Source: Acinetobacter qingfengensis (GTDB lineage: Bacteria > Pseudomonadota > Gammaproteobacteria > Pseudomonadales > Moraxellaceae). Taken from it: a stretch of DNA of 64,000 nucleotides. Below the pieces are notes generated by a model that made no database searches, was not told where the DNA came from, and saw only the letters and a program-made list of their open reading frames with translations. The position numbers and the translations under genes were made by a program. Below, piece after piece: positions 1 through 9,707 of the stretch (position 1 is its first letter; each line of letters begins with the position of its first letter). The stretch spans positions 1-64,000 of the forward strand of contig NZ_VXKN01000004.1 in the NCBI RefSeq assembly GCF_008693185.1, in the 5' to 3' direction.

Positions 1-88
1 TTTTATCCAAATAAAATCCATATTTTAAATACTCCCTCAGCCTTGCATATGATTCCAGATAACATGATCGATATTTTAGTTCTTCCAT
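1..88 (-). CDS. Start of an unidentified protein, cut by the window edge
   Basis: An open frame begins with ATG at 88 and runs off the left edge, giving about 29 residues that begin MEELKYRSCYLESYARLREY. It overlaps the last 13 bases of the metallopeptidase gene in another frame, as expected for a translationally coupled downstream gene. The ribosome binding site is weak. The peptide is rich in Tyr, Leu, Lys and Arg and looks like the start of a soluble helical protein. I do not recognise the family, and too little is visible to assign a function. It could still be a chance open frame. Confidence 0.4.
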   Translation of the reverse strand, partial: MEELKYRSCYLESYARLREYLKYGFYLDK

Positions 89-1170
89 GTGAAACCATTC
101 ATTGTATCTATTGATTTCTTATTTATATTCTCTAAAAGAATTTGATGAATGAAATGTAATTTATTAATAACCTTATCAGATAAAGTAAATGGATAAGCAT
201 CTGATAATCCCATACTACGATTTAATGCATTCAGAGAGTAGCTTAATGCAAACCAATTCTTTATTGTTAGTGTAAAGTCGGCACTGCATACCGGACAATC
301 CTTAAACTTTAGTTCTGGATTATTAGGGTGTTGGGATTGGATAGACATTCCCGTGTAAAATGCAGTATCTAAGGTACTTATCATGTGTAAATAATGTGCC
401 CAACTTTCAGCCCAGTCCTCCCAAGGATGGCTGGTTGCGTAGGCACTAATATAATTTTCTTGCCAGTTTTCTTGTGCGCCATTTTCGTAATAGTGTTTTA
501 ATGAATCAGCATAGTCAATACGTTCATCACCAAATAATTGCCGAAATTCATCTATCCATTTGCTGTTTTGAACCAAAGTATCAAAATAAAAATGACCACT
601 TTCATGACGAAAATGTCCTAATAATGTGCGGTAGTTTTCTCCCATAGAAATGCGTGTTGTTTCACGATAAACAGTATCTGCCTCAAAAGCATTTAATGTG
701 ATTAAACCATTGGCATGTCCAGTAAGTACGGGTTGATCATCTGTGGGTACTAAGAATTGGAAACTTAAGCCTAAATGATCATCAGGATTTTTTTTGGCAC
801 GTGGAAATATTTTTAATCGCTGAGTCATATATAAAAAACGTCTTTTTGCCGTTTCTAATTTTGCCCAGTATTCAATATTTTTTTCTTCATGTAAGTCTGG
901 GATGACTGTTGTCAGTTTACAAGATTCACATAAATCAGTATTTTCATGAATATCTATCATCCAGTTACAGACATGATAATCTTGATAATTTTTGCAAGCT
1001 TTGAAGTAAAGTCCATTTTCATCCAGTGATTGCCATCCTTTTTCAGTTTTTTTAAAAGTCATCATAGTTTCTAATGCTGGCACATAGCCCACAGGATGTT
1101 GACAATTATTACAAATATAATTGTGGAAAAAAATTTGTGCTTGGCAATTTGAGCAATAGAAAATTTTCAT
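76..1170 (-). CDS. Putative zinc-binding metallopeptidase with N-terminal zinc ribbon
   Basis: This 364-residue cytoplasmic protein begins with a zinc ribbon: CxxC pairs at residues 6-9 and 20-23, with a further CxxC at 81-84. The C-terminal two thirds carry HESGH at 189-193, a match to the HExxH zincin signature, with the two His as zinc ligands and Glu190 as general base. The architecture fits the 'putative zinc-binding metallopeptidase' family (COG4307 / Peptidase_Mx), whose substrate is unknown to me. There is no signal peptide. It is transcribed away from the SOD gene, with a 237-base divergent intergenic region, and the next gene downstream overlaps its end. The family call is firm; peptidase activity is inferred from the motif. 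Confidence 0.8.
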   Translation of the reverse strand: MKIFYCSNCQAQIFFHNYICNNCQHPVGYVPALETMMTFKKTEKGWQSLDENGLYFKACKNYQDYHVCNWMIDIHENTDLCESCKLTTVIPDLHEEKNIEYWAKLETAKRRFLYMTQRLKIFPRAKKNPDDHLGLSFQFLVPTDDQPVLTGHANGLITLNAFEADTVYRETTRISMGENYRTLLGHFRHESGHFYFDTLVQNSKWIDEFRQLFGDERIDYADSLKHYYENGAQENWQENYISAYATSHPWEDWAESWAHYLHMISTLDTAFYTGMSIQSQHPNNPELKFKDCPVCSADFTLTIKNWFALSYSLNALNRSMGLSDAYPFTLSDKVINKLHFIHQILLENINKKSIDTMNGFTWKN

Positions 1171-1366
1171 GTTTAAATTAAAAAGATTTAAGACAAAGAT
1201 ATTCTAGTAAGTTTTTGCAGTTTTGAAATATTTTCTCATGTAATCTTTTGTCTATTTAAGCAAGATTTGTAGTGATTGCTTGAGCAGTAGCTTAGATAAG
1301 TGATTTAACAATATAATTCAGCGTGTAATAATGTGTAAAAATAGCTGATATTTATTCATATATAAT

Positions 1367-1381
1367 TGATAATCATTCCTG
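1367..1381 (+). promoter_or_regulatory. Candidate Fur box upstream of the exported SOD
   Basis: TGATAATCATTCCTG lies about 27 bases before the SOD start. The ten bases GATAATCATT equal the core of the Fur consensus GATAATGATAATCATTATC, and TATAAT just upstream adds another Fur-like hexamer. Fur control of Mn-type SOD is known in other gammaproteobacteria. Binding here is inferred. Confidence 0.45.
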
Positions 1382-1407
1382 ATAGTTACTGAATATGGAA
1401 TAATGAT

Positions 1408-2097
1408 ATGTCTTCAAAAATAGTAAAAAATATCCTGTTGTTTAGTTGGATTATGGGTGCTTCATCTTTGGCAATAGCAGAATTTAAACAAGCACCTCTG
1501 CCTTATGCAACAAGTGCGTTAGAACCTGCTATTGATCAACAAACCATGGAAATTCATTTTGGTAAACACCATAAAACTTATGTTGACAATTTAAATGGAC
1601 AAATTAAGACTTATCCTGAATTGGATAAAATTAATTTAATTACTTTACAAAAACAAATTTCTAAATATAACACTACTGTAAGGAATAATGGTGGTGGACA
1701 CTTTAATCATGATTTTTTCTGGCAAAGTTTGGCACCTATAGGTAAAACAGGCGTACCTAGTCCAGCTTTGCTGAAAAAAATTAATGCGGATTTTGGTTCT
1801 TTAGAAGCATTCAAAGAAAAATTCAATCAGGCGGCTACAGGGCGTTTTGGTTCTGGGTGGGCATGGTTGGTTGTGACACCCGAAGGCAAACTGGCTGTGA
1901 TTTCTACGCCTAATCAGGATAATCCACTGATGGATATTGCTGAAGATAAAGGTGTACCTCTACTGGCTCTGGATGTTTGGGAACACGCTTATTATTTAAA
2001 ATATCAAAATCGCCGGGCAGATTATACTAAGGCATTTTGGCAGGTTGTAAACTGGAATACAGTAAATCAACGTTTTATTGAGGCAACACAAAAATAA
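1408..2097 (+). CDS. Superoxide dismutase, Mn-type, with signal peptide
   Basis: This protein converts superoxide to peroxide and oxygen. The 229 residues align along their length with Fe/Mn SODs. Metal ligands are His50 (in MEIH), His101 (in NHDFFW), Asp189 and His193 (in DVWEH). GGGH at 95-98 together with Gln170 in NQDNPLM is the pattern of Mn enzymes; Fe enzymes usually carry the outer-sphere Gln near the second His. Residues 1-24 form a signal peptide with a hydrophobic core and likely cleavage after SLAIA, so the enzyme should act in the periplasm, unlike classic cytoplasmic SodA. A Fur-box-like site lies upstream and a terminator downstream at 2241-2280. A cambialistic (Fe or Mn) enzyme is possible. 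Confidence 0.9.
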   Translation: MSSKIVKNILLFSWIMGASSLAIAEFKQAPLPYATSALEPAIDQQTMEIHFGKHHKTYVDNLNGQIKTYPELDKINLITLQKQISKYNTTVRNNGGGHFNHDFFWQSLAPIGKTGVPSPALLKKINADFGSLEAFKEKFNQAATGRFGSGWAWLVVTPEGKLAVISTPNQDNPLMDIAEDKGVPLLALDVWEHAYYLKYQNRRADYTKAFWQVVNWNTVNQRFIEATQK

Positions 2098-2240
2098 TTG
2101 GTTCTGTTACTATTTCTGTCAATACATCATTACTAGGCAATATGCTTATAGATGTTACTTTAGCAATATATCGTATGGATAGCTTGCATCCAAGTTTTTT
2201 GATTTTTTAATTATTAGGATAATGTGATTCTTAAATATTC

Positions 2241-2280
2241 TGGGATCATTGGCATTAAATAATAATGATCCCAATTTTTT
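2241..2280 (+). terminator. Rho-independent terminator after the SOD gene
   Basis: A perfect 10-bp stem (TGGGATCATT at 2241-2250, AATGATCCCA at 2264-2273) with a 13-base loop is followed by a T run. It lies 144 bases after the SOD stop, leaving a long 3' untranslated region. Confidence 0.75.
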
Positions 2281-2375
2281 AGATCTAGTGTCTTTGTTAC
2301 ACGATAATAGTTTTGCTCAACTTCTAAATTTTTTGTATTAAACCGGTTATAAAAATTTAAGTAGACTTCTCTAAA

Positions 2376-2414
2376 ACCGTAATTTTCTTTTTAGATGGCT
2401 TAGAAAATCACGGT
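2376..2414 (-). terminator. Inverted repeat, likely terminator of the Fur-family gene
   Basis: ACCGTAATTTTC at 2376-2387 pairs with GAAAATCACGGT at 2403-2414, 11 of 12 positions. Read on the minus strand, the stem starts 15 bases after the regulator's stop codon and is followed by TTTTAG. The rest of 2098-2428 shows no gene. Confidence 0.5.
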
Positions 2415-2428
2415 GATATTTTAAAAGA

Positions 2429-2872
2429 TTATGCACATTTTTGCTGACAATGTGAGCAAAAATCTACGTTTAAAATTAAAGAATATGATGTCATATATAG
2501 TTGATGTTGCTGGCAAAATATTTGAATGGTTTGTTGTAAGTGTGGGTCATTGATAGTATCCATTGAGCCACAATGCTTGCAGCAGATGCGAATTGGGCCG
2601 TCAATATGAGTCAAGGAATACATGGCTTGCTCAAGATTAATTTTATAGCGTTGAATTAGCCCCGTATTTTGAAATAATTTTAACGTGGAATAAATTGTAG
2701 ACAAATTAATGCGATTATTGATCATTAATGATGCATTCTCAATGTCATAAGCAGTCATGCCTTGTGGCGAGTTCTTTAGAATTTGAAAAATCATGATACG
2801 AGGTAAAGTTACTTTGATTTTGGCTCTTTTCAAAATATCCCGAATATCATTTATTTCTTGACGGTTGACCAT
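2429..2872 (-). CDS. Fur-family regulator lacking the canonical regulatory metal site
   Basis: This 147-residue protein starts best at ATG 2872, giving the usual Fur length; an upstream extension to 2962 is not Fur-like. Residues 1-80 are the winged helix, with the recognition-helix pattern NLSTIYSTLKLF. The dimerisation half keeps the structural zinc cysteines: CKHC at 98-101 and CSHC at 139-142. Where E. coli Fur has LTQQHHHDHLIC, this protein has LTHIDGPIRICC (87-98), so the regulatory-site His/Asp cluster is gone. The Glu before that cluster and the later His in NHSLY are also replaced. It probably binds DNA but may not sense Fe2+ or Zn2+ in the normal way. The neighbouring Mn-SOD gene is a possible target. 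Confidence 0.8.
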   Translation of the reverse strand: MVNRQEINDIRDILKRAKIKVTLPRIMIFQILKNSPQGMTAYDIENASLMINNRINLSTIYSTLKLFQNTGLIQRYKINLEQAMYSLTHIDGPIRICCKHCGSMDTINDPHLQQTIQIFCQQHQLYMTSYSLILNVDFCSHCQQKCA

Positions 2873-3389
2873 TGTTATACCTAAACACCCATTTAAATTT
2901 AATAAATTAAGTTGGAATCCCAAATTTTTTTGCATAAAAAAACAGGATAAAAAATATTTCATTGTTCAAAAAGCAATATGTTTTTGCTGGGTAAAAATTG
3001 CCTCACTACACATCGCAAAAATCCTTGCTTTTATATAATAAGACGAATGAGATGAGAAAATAGCTCAATATTTTGTGTAATCTTTTGTTATCTTTAAATT
3101 TTAAACTTAAGAATTAGTAAGTCAAACCTAGGCTTTTGTATTCGAGGATTTCTTTTATATTATGGTGTTGAAATTATATTTGATATTTGTGTCTTAAAAT
3201 TTCTGTAATGCGATTGACTGACATTAATATTATAAAGTGATCGTTAGGCTAAAGCTTAGTATTACAAATACAATTGTAATCAATGCCGTTTTACTGCAAA
3301 TCTGACATGAAAAATCACAATATCTTACATGATTAAAGTAAAGAACGTTTTAAGATGATACCAAGTCTTTAATTATTGAGGATATTTCA
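2873..3389. other. Intergenic region without a recognisable gene
   Basis: This AT-rich divergent region of 517 bases separates the Fur-family gene from the glutathione transferase gene. It must hold both promoters. I see no convincing short gene, RNA or repeat beyond the GAGG ribosome binding site just before 3390. Confidence 0.5.
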
Positions 3390-4058
3390 ATGCTGACTTT
3401 ACATCATCTGGAAAATTCTCGTTCGTTGCGTATTCTATGGGCATTGGAAGAGTTAGGAGTAGATTATCAGGTCGAGTATTATCGTCGTTCGCCAAGCTTG
3501 ACTGCACCCCCAGAACTTAAAAAAATTCATCCTTTGGGAAAAGCACCAATTTTGACAGATGGCGATCTAGTATTGGCAGAATCTGCAGTGATTCTGGAAT
3601 TTTTACAGGAAAATTACGATTTACAACAGCAATTTAAACCATTACAACGGGAACAACAATTACAGTATCGCTACTGGATGCATTATGCAGAAGGTTCCTT
3701 AATGCCACTGATAGTTTTCCAATTGGTGATGTCGCAACTTGGCAGTAAAAATACACCATTGATTACCCGGCCATTTACCAAACAGGTTGGTGAACAGGTC
3801 AAGCAAAAATTTATTCAACCACGTTTGTTGGAGCATGTGCAATTTATTGAACAACATTTATCACAACACTCATATTTTGCTGGTACGATGTTTAGTTTCG
3901 CAGATATCCAGATGACCTTTGCACTTCAGGGTTTAGCCAAATTGAGCCATATACCGGATGATTTACCGTATTTACAGGCCTATTTGCAGCGCCTGACTGA
4001 ACGACCTGCGTTCAAAATGGCGCAGCATAAAAGTCCAGATGGTGGTAAAGTAGCTTAG
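3390..4058 (+). CDS. Glutathione S-transferase family protein
   Basis: The protein has 222 residues, the normal size for a cytosolic GST. Residues 1-80 are the thioredoxin-like domain: MLTLHHLENSRSLRILWALE matches the substrate/GSH entry region, and KAPIL and AESAVILEFL are the cis-Pro loop and Ser-containing glutathione-binding segment. Residues 90-215 form the helical C-terminal domain, with SFADIQMTFAL as the usual N-capping motif. Family members conjugate glutathione to electrophiles or reduce peroxides; the substrate cannot be read here. A GAGG ribosome binding site precedes the start. It stands alone on the plus strand, 142 bases ahead of pncB. Confidence 0.88.
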   Translation: MLTLHHLENSRSLRILWALEELGVDYQVEYYRRSPSLTAPPELKKIHPLGKAPILTDGDLVLAESAVILEFLQENYDLQQQFKPLQREQQLQYRYWMHYAEGSLMPLIVFQLVMSQLGSKNTPLITRPFTKQVGEQVKQKFIQPRLLEHVQFIEQHLSQHSYFAGTMFSFADIQMTFALQGLAKLSHIPDDLPYLQAYLQRLTERPAFKMAQHKSPDGGKVA

Positions 4059-4200
4059 GGTGTGAAACTACATCCTTAAAATAAGTTGTAAACGCTGATT
4101 ACATTCAATTTATTCCGTGTTGTACCATTCGTACAGTATGGGATAAATGAATGTACTGAAACTTTTAACATAGCATTAGAAAATAGATACTGGAATTTCT

Positions 4201-5412
4201 ATGGCTGGAATCATTCAGTCCTTATTGGATACGGACTTATATAAATTCACGATGTTGCAAGTGGTTTTGCACCAATTTCCACAAACACATAGTGTACACT
4301 TATTTAAATGTCGCAATACTCATGAAACAGTTTACCCTTTGGCAGAAATTAAAGATGAATTAGATCAGGAAATTGATGATCTATGTCAGCTAAAATTTAA
4401 AGAAGAAGAATTACAATATTTAAGAAGCCTACGGTTTATTAAAAGTGATTTTGTTGATTATCTTGAACTTTTTCAATTAAAGCGGCGTTTTGTTGCGACA
4501 AGTATTGATGAGCATGGTGAACTTGGCATTCGTATTGAAGGCCCCATGGTTCAGTCATTATTTTTTGAAATTTTTGTTCTAGCAATTGTGAATGAATTAT
4601 ATTTTCGTCGATTAAATGTTGAGGAAGCGCTGGCCGAGGGTGAGAAACGTCTTCAAAAAAAGGCAAAATTATTAAGCTATTATGCCGAACATCAAATTGC
4701 TGGTGAACCACCATTTTTAGTTTCTGATTTTGGTACCCGGCGTCGTTATAGTTATACATGGCAACGTCATGTGGTTGAAACCCTTAGATCAGCAGCGCCT
4801 AATATTTTTCGTGGAACCAGTAATGTTTATTTAGCCATGCAACTGGGTATTACACCTATTGGCACGATGGCACACGAATTTATGCAGGCATTTCAGGCAT
4901 TGGATGTGCGGTTACGTGATTTCCAGAAAGCTGCACTTGAAGCTTGGGTTCAGGAATACCGTGGGGATTTGGGGATTGCTTTGACCGATGTGGTGGGGAT
5001 GGATGCATTCCTGCGGGATTTTGATCTGTATTTTGCCAAATTATTTGACGGTTTACGTCATGATAGTGGAGACCCTTATGAATGGGGGGACAAAGCTTAT
5101 CAGCATTACAAGAATCTGAAAATTGATAGCCGTAGTAAAATGCTGACTTTTAGTGATGGCCTAACTTTGGAAAAAGCTTGGCAGCTTTATCAATATTTTA
5201 AAGATCGTTTTCAAGTCAGTTTTGGTATTGGTACCAATTTAACTAATGATATGGGGCAAACACCATTGAACATTGTCTTAAAGCTGGTTGAATGTAATGG
5301 ACAATCCGTAGCTAAAATTTCTGATAGTCCTGGCAAGACCATGACGGATAATGATACCTTTTTGGCGTACCTTCGACAGGTGTTTCAAATTCCAGATGAT
5401 GTGCATGCTTAA
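4201..5412 (+). CDS. pncB: Nicotinate phosphoribosyltransferase
   Basis: This enzyme makes nicotinate mononucleotide from nicotinate and PRPP, using ATP, in the Preiss-Handler NAD salvage route. The 403-residue length is typical. Visible family landmarks are DTDLYKFTM at the N terminus, the GTSNVYLA segment, and [12 protein letters not shown], where His225 corresponds to the phosphorylated His of the family. The [11 protein letters not shown] and [10 protein letters not shown] segments contribute to the phosphoribosyl site. The gene ends 58 bases before the rhodanese gene, so the two may be co-transcribed, though nothing links their functions. Confidence 0.96.
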   Translation: MAGIIQSLLDTDLYKFTMLQVVLHQFPQTHSVHLFKCRNTHETVYPLAEIKDELDQEIDDLCQLKFKEEELQYLRSLRFIKSDFVDYLELFQLKRRFVATSIDEHGELGIRIEGPMVQSLFFEIFVLAIVNELYFRRLNVEEALAEGEKRLQKKAKLLSYYAEHQIAGEPPFLVSDFGTRRRYSYTWQRHVVETLRSAAPNIFRGTSNVYLAMQLGITPIGTMAHEFMQAFQALDVRLRDFQKAALEAWVQEYRGDLGIALTDVVGMDAFLRDFDLYFAKLFDGLRHDSGDPYEWGDKAYQHYKNLKIDSRSKMLTFSDGLTLEKAWQLYQYFKDRFQVSFGIGTNLTNDMGQTPLNIVLKLVECNGQSVAKISDSPGKTMTDNDTFLAYLRQVFQIPDDVHA

Positions 5413-5470
5413 TGCACATCTTTGCTAAGGATGTCTTAAAAATTAAAAACCACTAAAAAATTGATATGTT

Positions 5471-6364
5471 ATGATCAAAACCATTCAGGAATCCCAAGAG
5501 ATCATTAGACGTATGAACGCCAGTACTGCTGTACCATTCGGCTTGCTTGTTGAACCTGAGCAGGTTGTACCGTTTATTGATGACCCAGATATTCGTATTA
5601 TTGATTTAAGTCGTGAGTCAATTTTTGAGCAAATTCATCTTCCACATGCAATTTTGGTCAAGCCCAAAGAATTACTTAAAGAGGAAGAGTTTGCTGCGGG
5701 AAAGTTACCAAACACTGAACAATTACAGGCTTTAATTGACCGTCTGGGGTTAACAGAACAACATCATGTTGTGGTGTATGATGATGAAGGCGGTGGTTGG
5801 GCAGGACGATTTATCTGGAATTTACATTGTGCAGGTTTTTATCAAACCAGTTTGCTTAATGGTGGGATTCATGCATGGCTGGCTGCTGGCTTAGCTACCA
5901 GCACAGAAATAACAGAAATTACACCAGTATTAGCCACATTTCAGGTCAACTGCCAGCAACAGCAACAATTTCGTATAGAATACGAGGAACTATCTACATT
6001 GGTTGAACAGCAAGCTGTACAGCTTTGGGACTGTCGTACTGAACAGGAATATACAGGTATTCGTCTGGCTGCACGACGTGGTGGACATATTGCTGGTGCA
6101 AAATGGTATGAATGGAGTACTGCCATTAATCGTCAGGATCATTTAAAATTGCATCCTTTAACCCGTACTCAGCAACAACTGGAACAACGTGGTTTTGATT
6201 TATCCCGCCCTGTGGTGGTGTATTGTCAATCTCATCACCGCTCAGGGCTTGCATATATTATTGGTCGACTTCTGAATTGGGAAATTCGAGCTTATGATGG
6301 TGCATGGAGTGAGTGGGGCAATCGTTCTGATAGTGCGATTATCAATGGAGAACAACCCTTTTGA
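5471..6364 (+). CDS. Sulfurtransferase with two rhodanese domains
   Basis: The 297-residue protein has tandem rhodanese domains, an inactive N-terminal one (about 25-140) and a catalytic one (about 165-290). Cys252 in the loop YCQSHHRSG is the persulfide-forming residue. The loop departs from both thiosulfate (CRKGVT) and mercaptopyruvate (CGSGVT) forms, so the donor is uncertain. The protein should be cytoplasmic. Its TGA stop overlaps the TTG start of psd by four bases, implying translational coupling, an arrangement with no obvious biochemical logic. Confidence 0.88.
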   Translation: MIKTIQESQEIIRRMNASTAVPFGLLVEPEQVVPFIDDPDIRIIDLSRESIFEQIHLPHAILVKPKELLKEEEFAAGKLPNTEQLQALIDRLGLTEQHHVVVYDDEGGGWAGRFIWNLHCAGFYQTSLLNGGIHAWLAAGLATSTEITEITPVLATFQVNCQQQQQFRIEYEELSTLVEQQAVQLWDCRTEQEYTGIRLAARRGGHIAGAKWYEWSTAINRQDHLKLHPLTRTQQQLEQRGFDLSRPVVVYCQSHHRSGLAYIIGRLLNWEIRAYDGAWSEWGNRSDSAIINGEQPF

Positions 6365-7212
6365 GCAGCAGCGAAAAACTGATCAGTCAGGCATTTATTC
6401 AGGCACAGAAAATCTTACCACAGCATAAACTTAGCCGTTTAGTGGGTAAAATTGCTGCCAGTGAGCAGCCTTTGTTAAGAACAGCCGTAATTTATGCATT
6501 TAAACAAAAATATGGTATTGATTTATCAATTGCTGAAGCAGAAGAAATTAGTCGATATCCATCCTTTAATGCTTTTTTTACACGTGCATTAAAAGCAGGC
6601 ACACGTCCAATTGATCCTGAAGAAACACATGTGGTGAGCCCAGCAGATGGTGCAATCTCCCAGTTAGGTACAATTAGTGCTGGTCAAATTTTTCAGGCAA
6701 AAGGACAAAGTTTTTCTGTAGAACAATTGATCGCTGACCCACAATTGGCACAACCATTTGAAGATGGTAAATTTATTACCGTTTATTTATCTCCCAAAGA
6801 TTATCATCGTGTACACATGCCATTTTCAGGATGTTTGACTGAAACGTTATATGTGCCGGGAGAATTATATTCAGTCAATCAGGTCACTGCGGAAAATATT
6901 CCTAATCTATTTGCACGTAATGAACGTATGGTCTGTTTGTTTGATACCGATTTAGGCCGAATGGCGGTGGTGTTGGTGGGTGCCATGATTGTTGCAGGAA
7001 TTGAAACTGTGGCTACAGGTAAAGTGAAGCCGACAGGCCATATCGAATTACAACAGCATGCTTTGCAATTGGAAAAAGGCGATGAGTTAGGCCGTTTCTA
7101 TCTGGGATCAACAGCCATCGTGTTGTTTGAAAAAAATAAAGTCGAATGGTCTGCACAGCTTACAGCCAATAGTGAGGTACAAGTGGGCCGTCAGATTGGG
7201 CAAACGATCTAG
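6361..7212 (+). CDS. psd: Phosphatidylserine decarboxylase proenzyme
   Basis: This inner-membrane-associated enzyme decarboxylates phosphatidylserine to phosphatidylethanolamine. The precursor has 283 residues. LGST at 248-251 is the self-cleavage site; Ser250 becomes the pyruvoyl cofactor at the head of the small alpha chain. Other landmarks are the [11 protein letters not shown] segment and YHRVHMPF, which holds catalytic His residues. Translation starts at TTG 6361, within the rhodanese stop (TTGA), with GGAG positioned upstream. A strong terminator follows at 7265-7298. Confidence 0.96.
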   Translation: MSSSEKLISQAFIQAQKILPQHKLSRLVGKIAASEQPLLRTAVIYAFKQKYGIDLSIAEAEEISRYPSFNAFFTRALKAGTRPIDPEETHVVSPADGAISQLGTISAGQIFQAKGQSFSVEQLIADPQLAQPFEDGKFITVYLSPKDYHRVHMPFSGCLTETLYVPGELYSVNQVTAENIPNLFARNERMVCLFDTDLGRMAVVLVGAMIVAGIETVATGKVKPTGHIELQQHALQLEKGDELGRFYLGSTAIVLFEKNKVEWSAQLTANSEVQVGRQIGQTI

Positions 7213-7264
7213 GTAGTTAGATGTAGAGATTATTAACAAAATATTTATCATCCAAGTATTACAG

Positions 7265-7298
7265 AGTCTACGTTGCATAAAGGTCACGTAGACTTTTT
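7265..7298 (+). terminator. Terminator after psd
   Basis: A perfect 9-bp stem (AGTCTACGT at 7265-7273, ACGTAGACT at 7286-7294) is followed by TTTTTAT. It lies between the convergent psd and phoR genes, and its T run touches the phoR stop codon. Confidence 0.8.
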
Positions 7299-8694
7299 AT
7301 TCACCATCCATTAAATGGTCTGATGGATTTTCAGGTGGATGTAAACGATGTTTGGGGAAAACTGCTCTGAATATTGAACCTAACTGTTCTTTGGACTCAA
7401 CTTCCAGATATGCATCATGTTGCGCCAATACGTGTTTTACAATAGCCAAGCCAAGCCCTGTTCCTCCAGTTTCACGACTACGACCACTATCTACCCGATA
7501 GAAACGCTCGGTTAGTCGTGGTAAATGCAGTGAATTAATGCCAATACCTGTATCCTGCACCGAAAAAATAGCTTCTTCGCCGCGATCCTGCCACGAAATG
7601 GTAACCGTACCATGTGGTGGTGTGTATTTAATCGCATTGGTAATTAAATTACCAAAAGCACTGGCTAGCTCCATATCCGAACCAATTAAATCATTATGGC
7701 TTTCAAGATTGAGATTGAGTGTATGACCATATTCAGTATTATAACCTTGAGCATCATCAAACAGTTGATTCATTAATTCAGCCATATCAATAATTTGATT
7801 TTTGCTTTGCAGTGATTCACTTTCTAGTCGAGACAGAAGTAATAAATCATTAACTAATGCATTCATCCGGCGAGTTTGTTGTTGCATTTGATCAAAAGCA
7901 CGTCGCCAGCGTTGCGGCATTTCATCATTTTCATATAATGTTTCTAGATAACCACTCAGTACGGTAAGTGGGGTACGTAATTCATGAGATACATTATCGA
8001 CAAAATCTTTACGCATTTGTTCTAGCTTACGGATGCGGGTAACATCATAGGCAACCAATAATCGGCTATCATAACCAAATCGTGTAATTTTAATTTGTGT
8101 ATAACGCCCTGCTGCCAGCGAGGATTCAATCACTAGACCATCTGGAAAATCATTGACATGATTAAAATACTTAATGAATTCAGGATTACGCATGATGGTT
8201 TGCACTGGGCGTTTTCGATCACCAAATTTTAGACCTAATAAACGTTCTGCTGCCGGATTCCACCATTCTAAATAATGCTGTTCATCAACCAGTACCACAG
8301 CTTCTTCCAATGCCATCAGAGATGATTGTGCCCGATCAATTAGCCCAACCATTTCCGCCTGCATAGTACGCTCACGGCGCTGGGCACGGTAAACGTTGAA
8401 CAGAAGTGCACCCCACACACCGGAAAGATCAGGCGGTGGTTCATTGGAATGTTGGCTGATCCATTGATTAACTAGATATAAAGAACGCAGTTGTAAGGCA
8501 AAGAAGACAATCAATCCCAAGCAAATACATAGGATAAAATAATTAATACCCAAACCAATAAAACCAGCAATAATCAGTATCAGTGCCAGTTTACGGATAT
8601 CTTCAGAAATATAGGTTTTTAGCGCACTATAACGTTCATGTTGGGAATCGGAATCATCATTGAGGTCATCAGGCAATAAAGAAGAATCACTCAT
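7297..8694 (-). CDS. phoR: Phosphate regulon sensor histidine kinase PhoR
   Basis: This membrane kinase pairs with PhoB and reports low phosphate via the Pst/PhoU system. The 465-residue protein has two close transmembrane segments around residues 33-70, a PAS domain (about 120-215), a HisKA domain with the phospho-acceptor His in [12 protein letters not shown], and a HATPase domain with N box [12 protein letters not shown] and G boxes DTGIGI and [12 protein letters not shown]. There is almost no periplasmic loop, as in PhoR of E. coli. Its ATG overlaps the phoB stop by four bases (ATGA), so the pair is coupled. Confidence 0.94.
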   Translation of the reverse strand: MSDSSLLPDDLNDDSDSQHERYSALKTYISEDIRKLALILIIAGFIGLGINYFILCICLGLIVFFALQLRSLYLVNQWISQHSNEPPPDLSGVWGALLFNVYRAQRRERTMQAEMVGLIDRAQSSLMALEEAVVLVDEQHYLEWWNPAAERLLGLKFGDRKRPVQTIMRNPEFIKYFNHVNDFPDGLVIESSLAAGRYTQIKITRFGYDSRLLVAYDVTRIRKLEQMRKDFVDNVSHELRTPLTVLSGYLETLYENDEMPQRWRRAFDQMQQQTRRMNALVNDLLLLSRLESESLQSKNQIIDMAELMNQLFDDAQGYNTEYGHTLNLNLESHNDLIGSDMELASAFGNLITNAIKYTPPHGTVTISWQDRGEEAIFSVQDTGIGINSLHLPRLTERFYRVDSGRSRETGGTGLGLAIVKHVLAQHDAYLEVESKEQLGSIFRAVFPKHRLHPPENPSDHLMDGE

Positions 8695-9413
8695 GCAACT
8701 GGTTGGCCTACAGCAAGATCAATGCGTGCAGAGAAGCGATAGCCAGTACCTCGAACAGTTTGTACATAGCGATCCGCAGAAAATGGTTCCAGGACTTTAC
8801 GCAAGCGACGAATATGCACATCAATGGTACGGTCTTCAATATATACATTACCTCCCCAGACTTGATCAAGTAATTGTGCACGCGTATAAGCACGCTCCGG
8901 ATGTGTCATGAAGAATGCCAGTAAGCGATATTCGGTTGGCCCCATTTCTAGGTCGGTACCTCGAAAGCTCACTCTTTGGCTGACAGGATCAAGGCTAAGG
9001 CCATTAATTTCAATTGATTTTTCACCTTTTAATGCATTAGAGCGGCGCAAGACGGCCTTAATACGGGAAACCAGTTCACGAGTGGAAAATGGTTTGGTCA
9101 TATAATCATCAGCACCTGCATCAAGCCCTTGTACTTTATGATCTTCTTCACCACGCGCTGTGAGCATGATGACAGGAATTTCAGATAAACTTTCATCACG
9201 CTTTAAACGACGACATAAATCAATACCGCTGACACCATTCGGTAACATCCAATCGAGTAGAATAAGGGCAGGGCGTTGATCCACGATCATTTGATGGGCT
9301 TGTTTGGCATCTCCAGCCTGCTGACATTGAAAACCTGCCATATCCAGCGCAGTATGGATCATTTCCCGAATTGGTAATTCATCATCCACGATGAGAATGT
9401 ATTCATTTTTCAC
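8691..9413 (-). CDS. phoB: Phosphate regulon response regulator PhoB
   Basis: This OmpR-family transcription factor is phosphorylated by PhoR and activates genes for phosphate scavenging. The 240-residue protein has a receiver domain (about 1-120) with acidic pocket DDE at 10-12, phospho-Asp in LLDWMLP and Lys in TKPFS. A winged-helix DNA-binding domain (about 130-230) contains [18 protein letters not shown] and the C-terminal VRGTGYRF hairpin. The start is GTG 9413. I looked for Pho boxes upstream and found no convincing direct repeats with 11-base spacing. Confidence 0.94.
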   Translation of the reverse strand: MKNEYILIVDDELPIREMIHTALDMAGFQCQQAGDAKQAHQMIVDQRPALILLDWMLPNGVSGIDLCRRLKRDESLSEIPVIMLTARGEEDHKVQGLDAGADDYMTKPFSTRELVSRIKAVLRRSNALKGEKSIEINGLSLDPVSQRVSFRGTDLEMGPTEYRLLAFFMTHPERAYTRAQLLDQVWGGNVYIEDRTIDVHIRRLRKVLEPFSADRYVQTVRGTGYRFSARIDLAVGQPVA

Positions 9414-9675
9414 AATAGAACCCTATGATTTTGGCCAAAGCCTGTTTTGTATACGATAGGACTATTACAAAGTGATAATATTACAATAATATTGCAGCAC
9501 TTTGCTTTTTTGAAGAATTTTGCAATAAATATGTAATAAAAAAATCATAGATAAGAAATTGTATTTATTTTCAGGAAGTTAAGTTTTTTGAAAATAATTG
9601 GAAACTTGTTGACGAGTAGACAACAAGATTTAGAACTGATTAAATTTTGATAAATTGATGATATGAAAAATGAGA

Positions 9676-9700
9676 AAGGATCAATTTGAGATTGATCCTT
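9676..9700 (-). terminator. Terminator after the SPOR gene
   Basis: A perfect 10-bp stem (AAGGATCAAT / ATTGATCCTT) with a 5-base loop lies 7 bases after the stop of the minus-strand SPOR gene. A broken T-rich tract follows on the minus strand. Confidence 0.7.
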
Positions 9701-9707
9701 CATGCAA

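Noticed and set aside
4439..4759. 106-codon minus-strand open frame inside pncB
   Set aside because: It lies wholly within a confidently identified enzyme gene and is rich in His, Gln and Asn, as expected from reading AT-rich coding DNA backwards.
9414..9675. Possible Pho box upstream of phoB
   Set aside because: Two TTGTAAT elements occur on the minus strand but at 16-base spacing, where PhoB sites need 11. The match to CTGTCAT is also poor.
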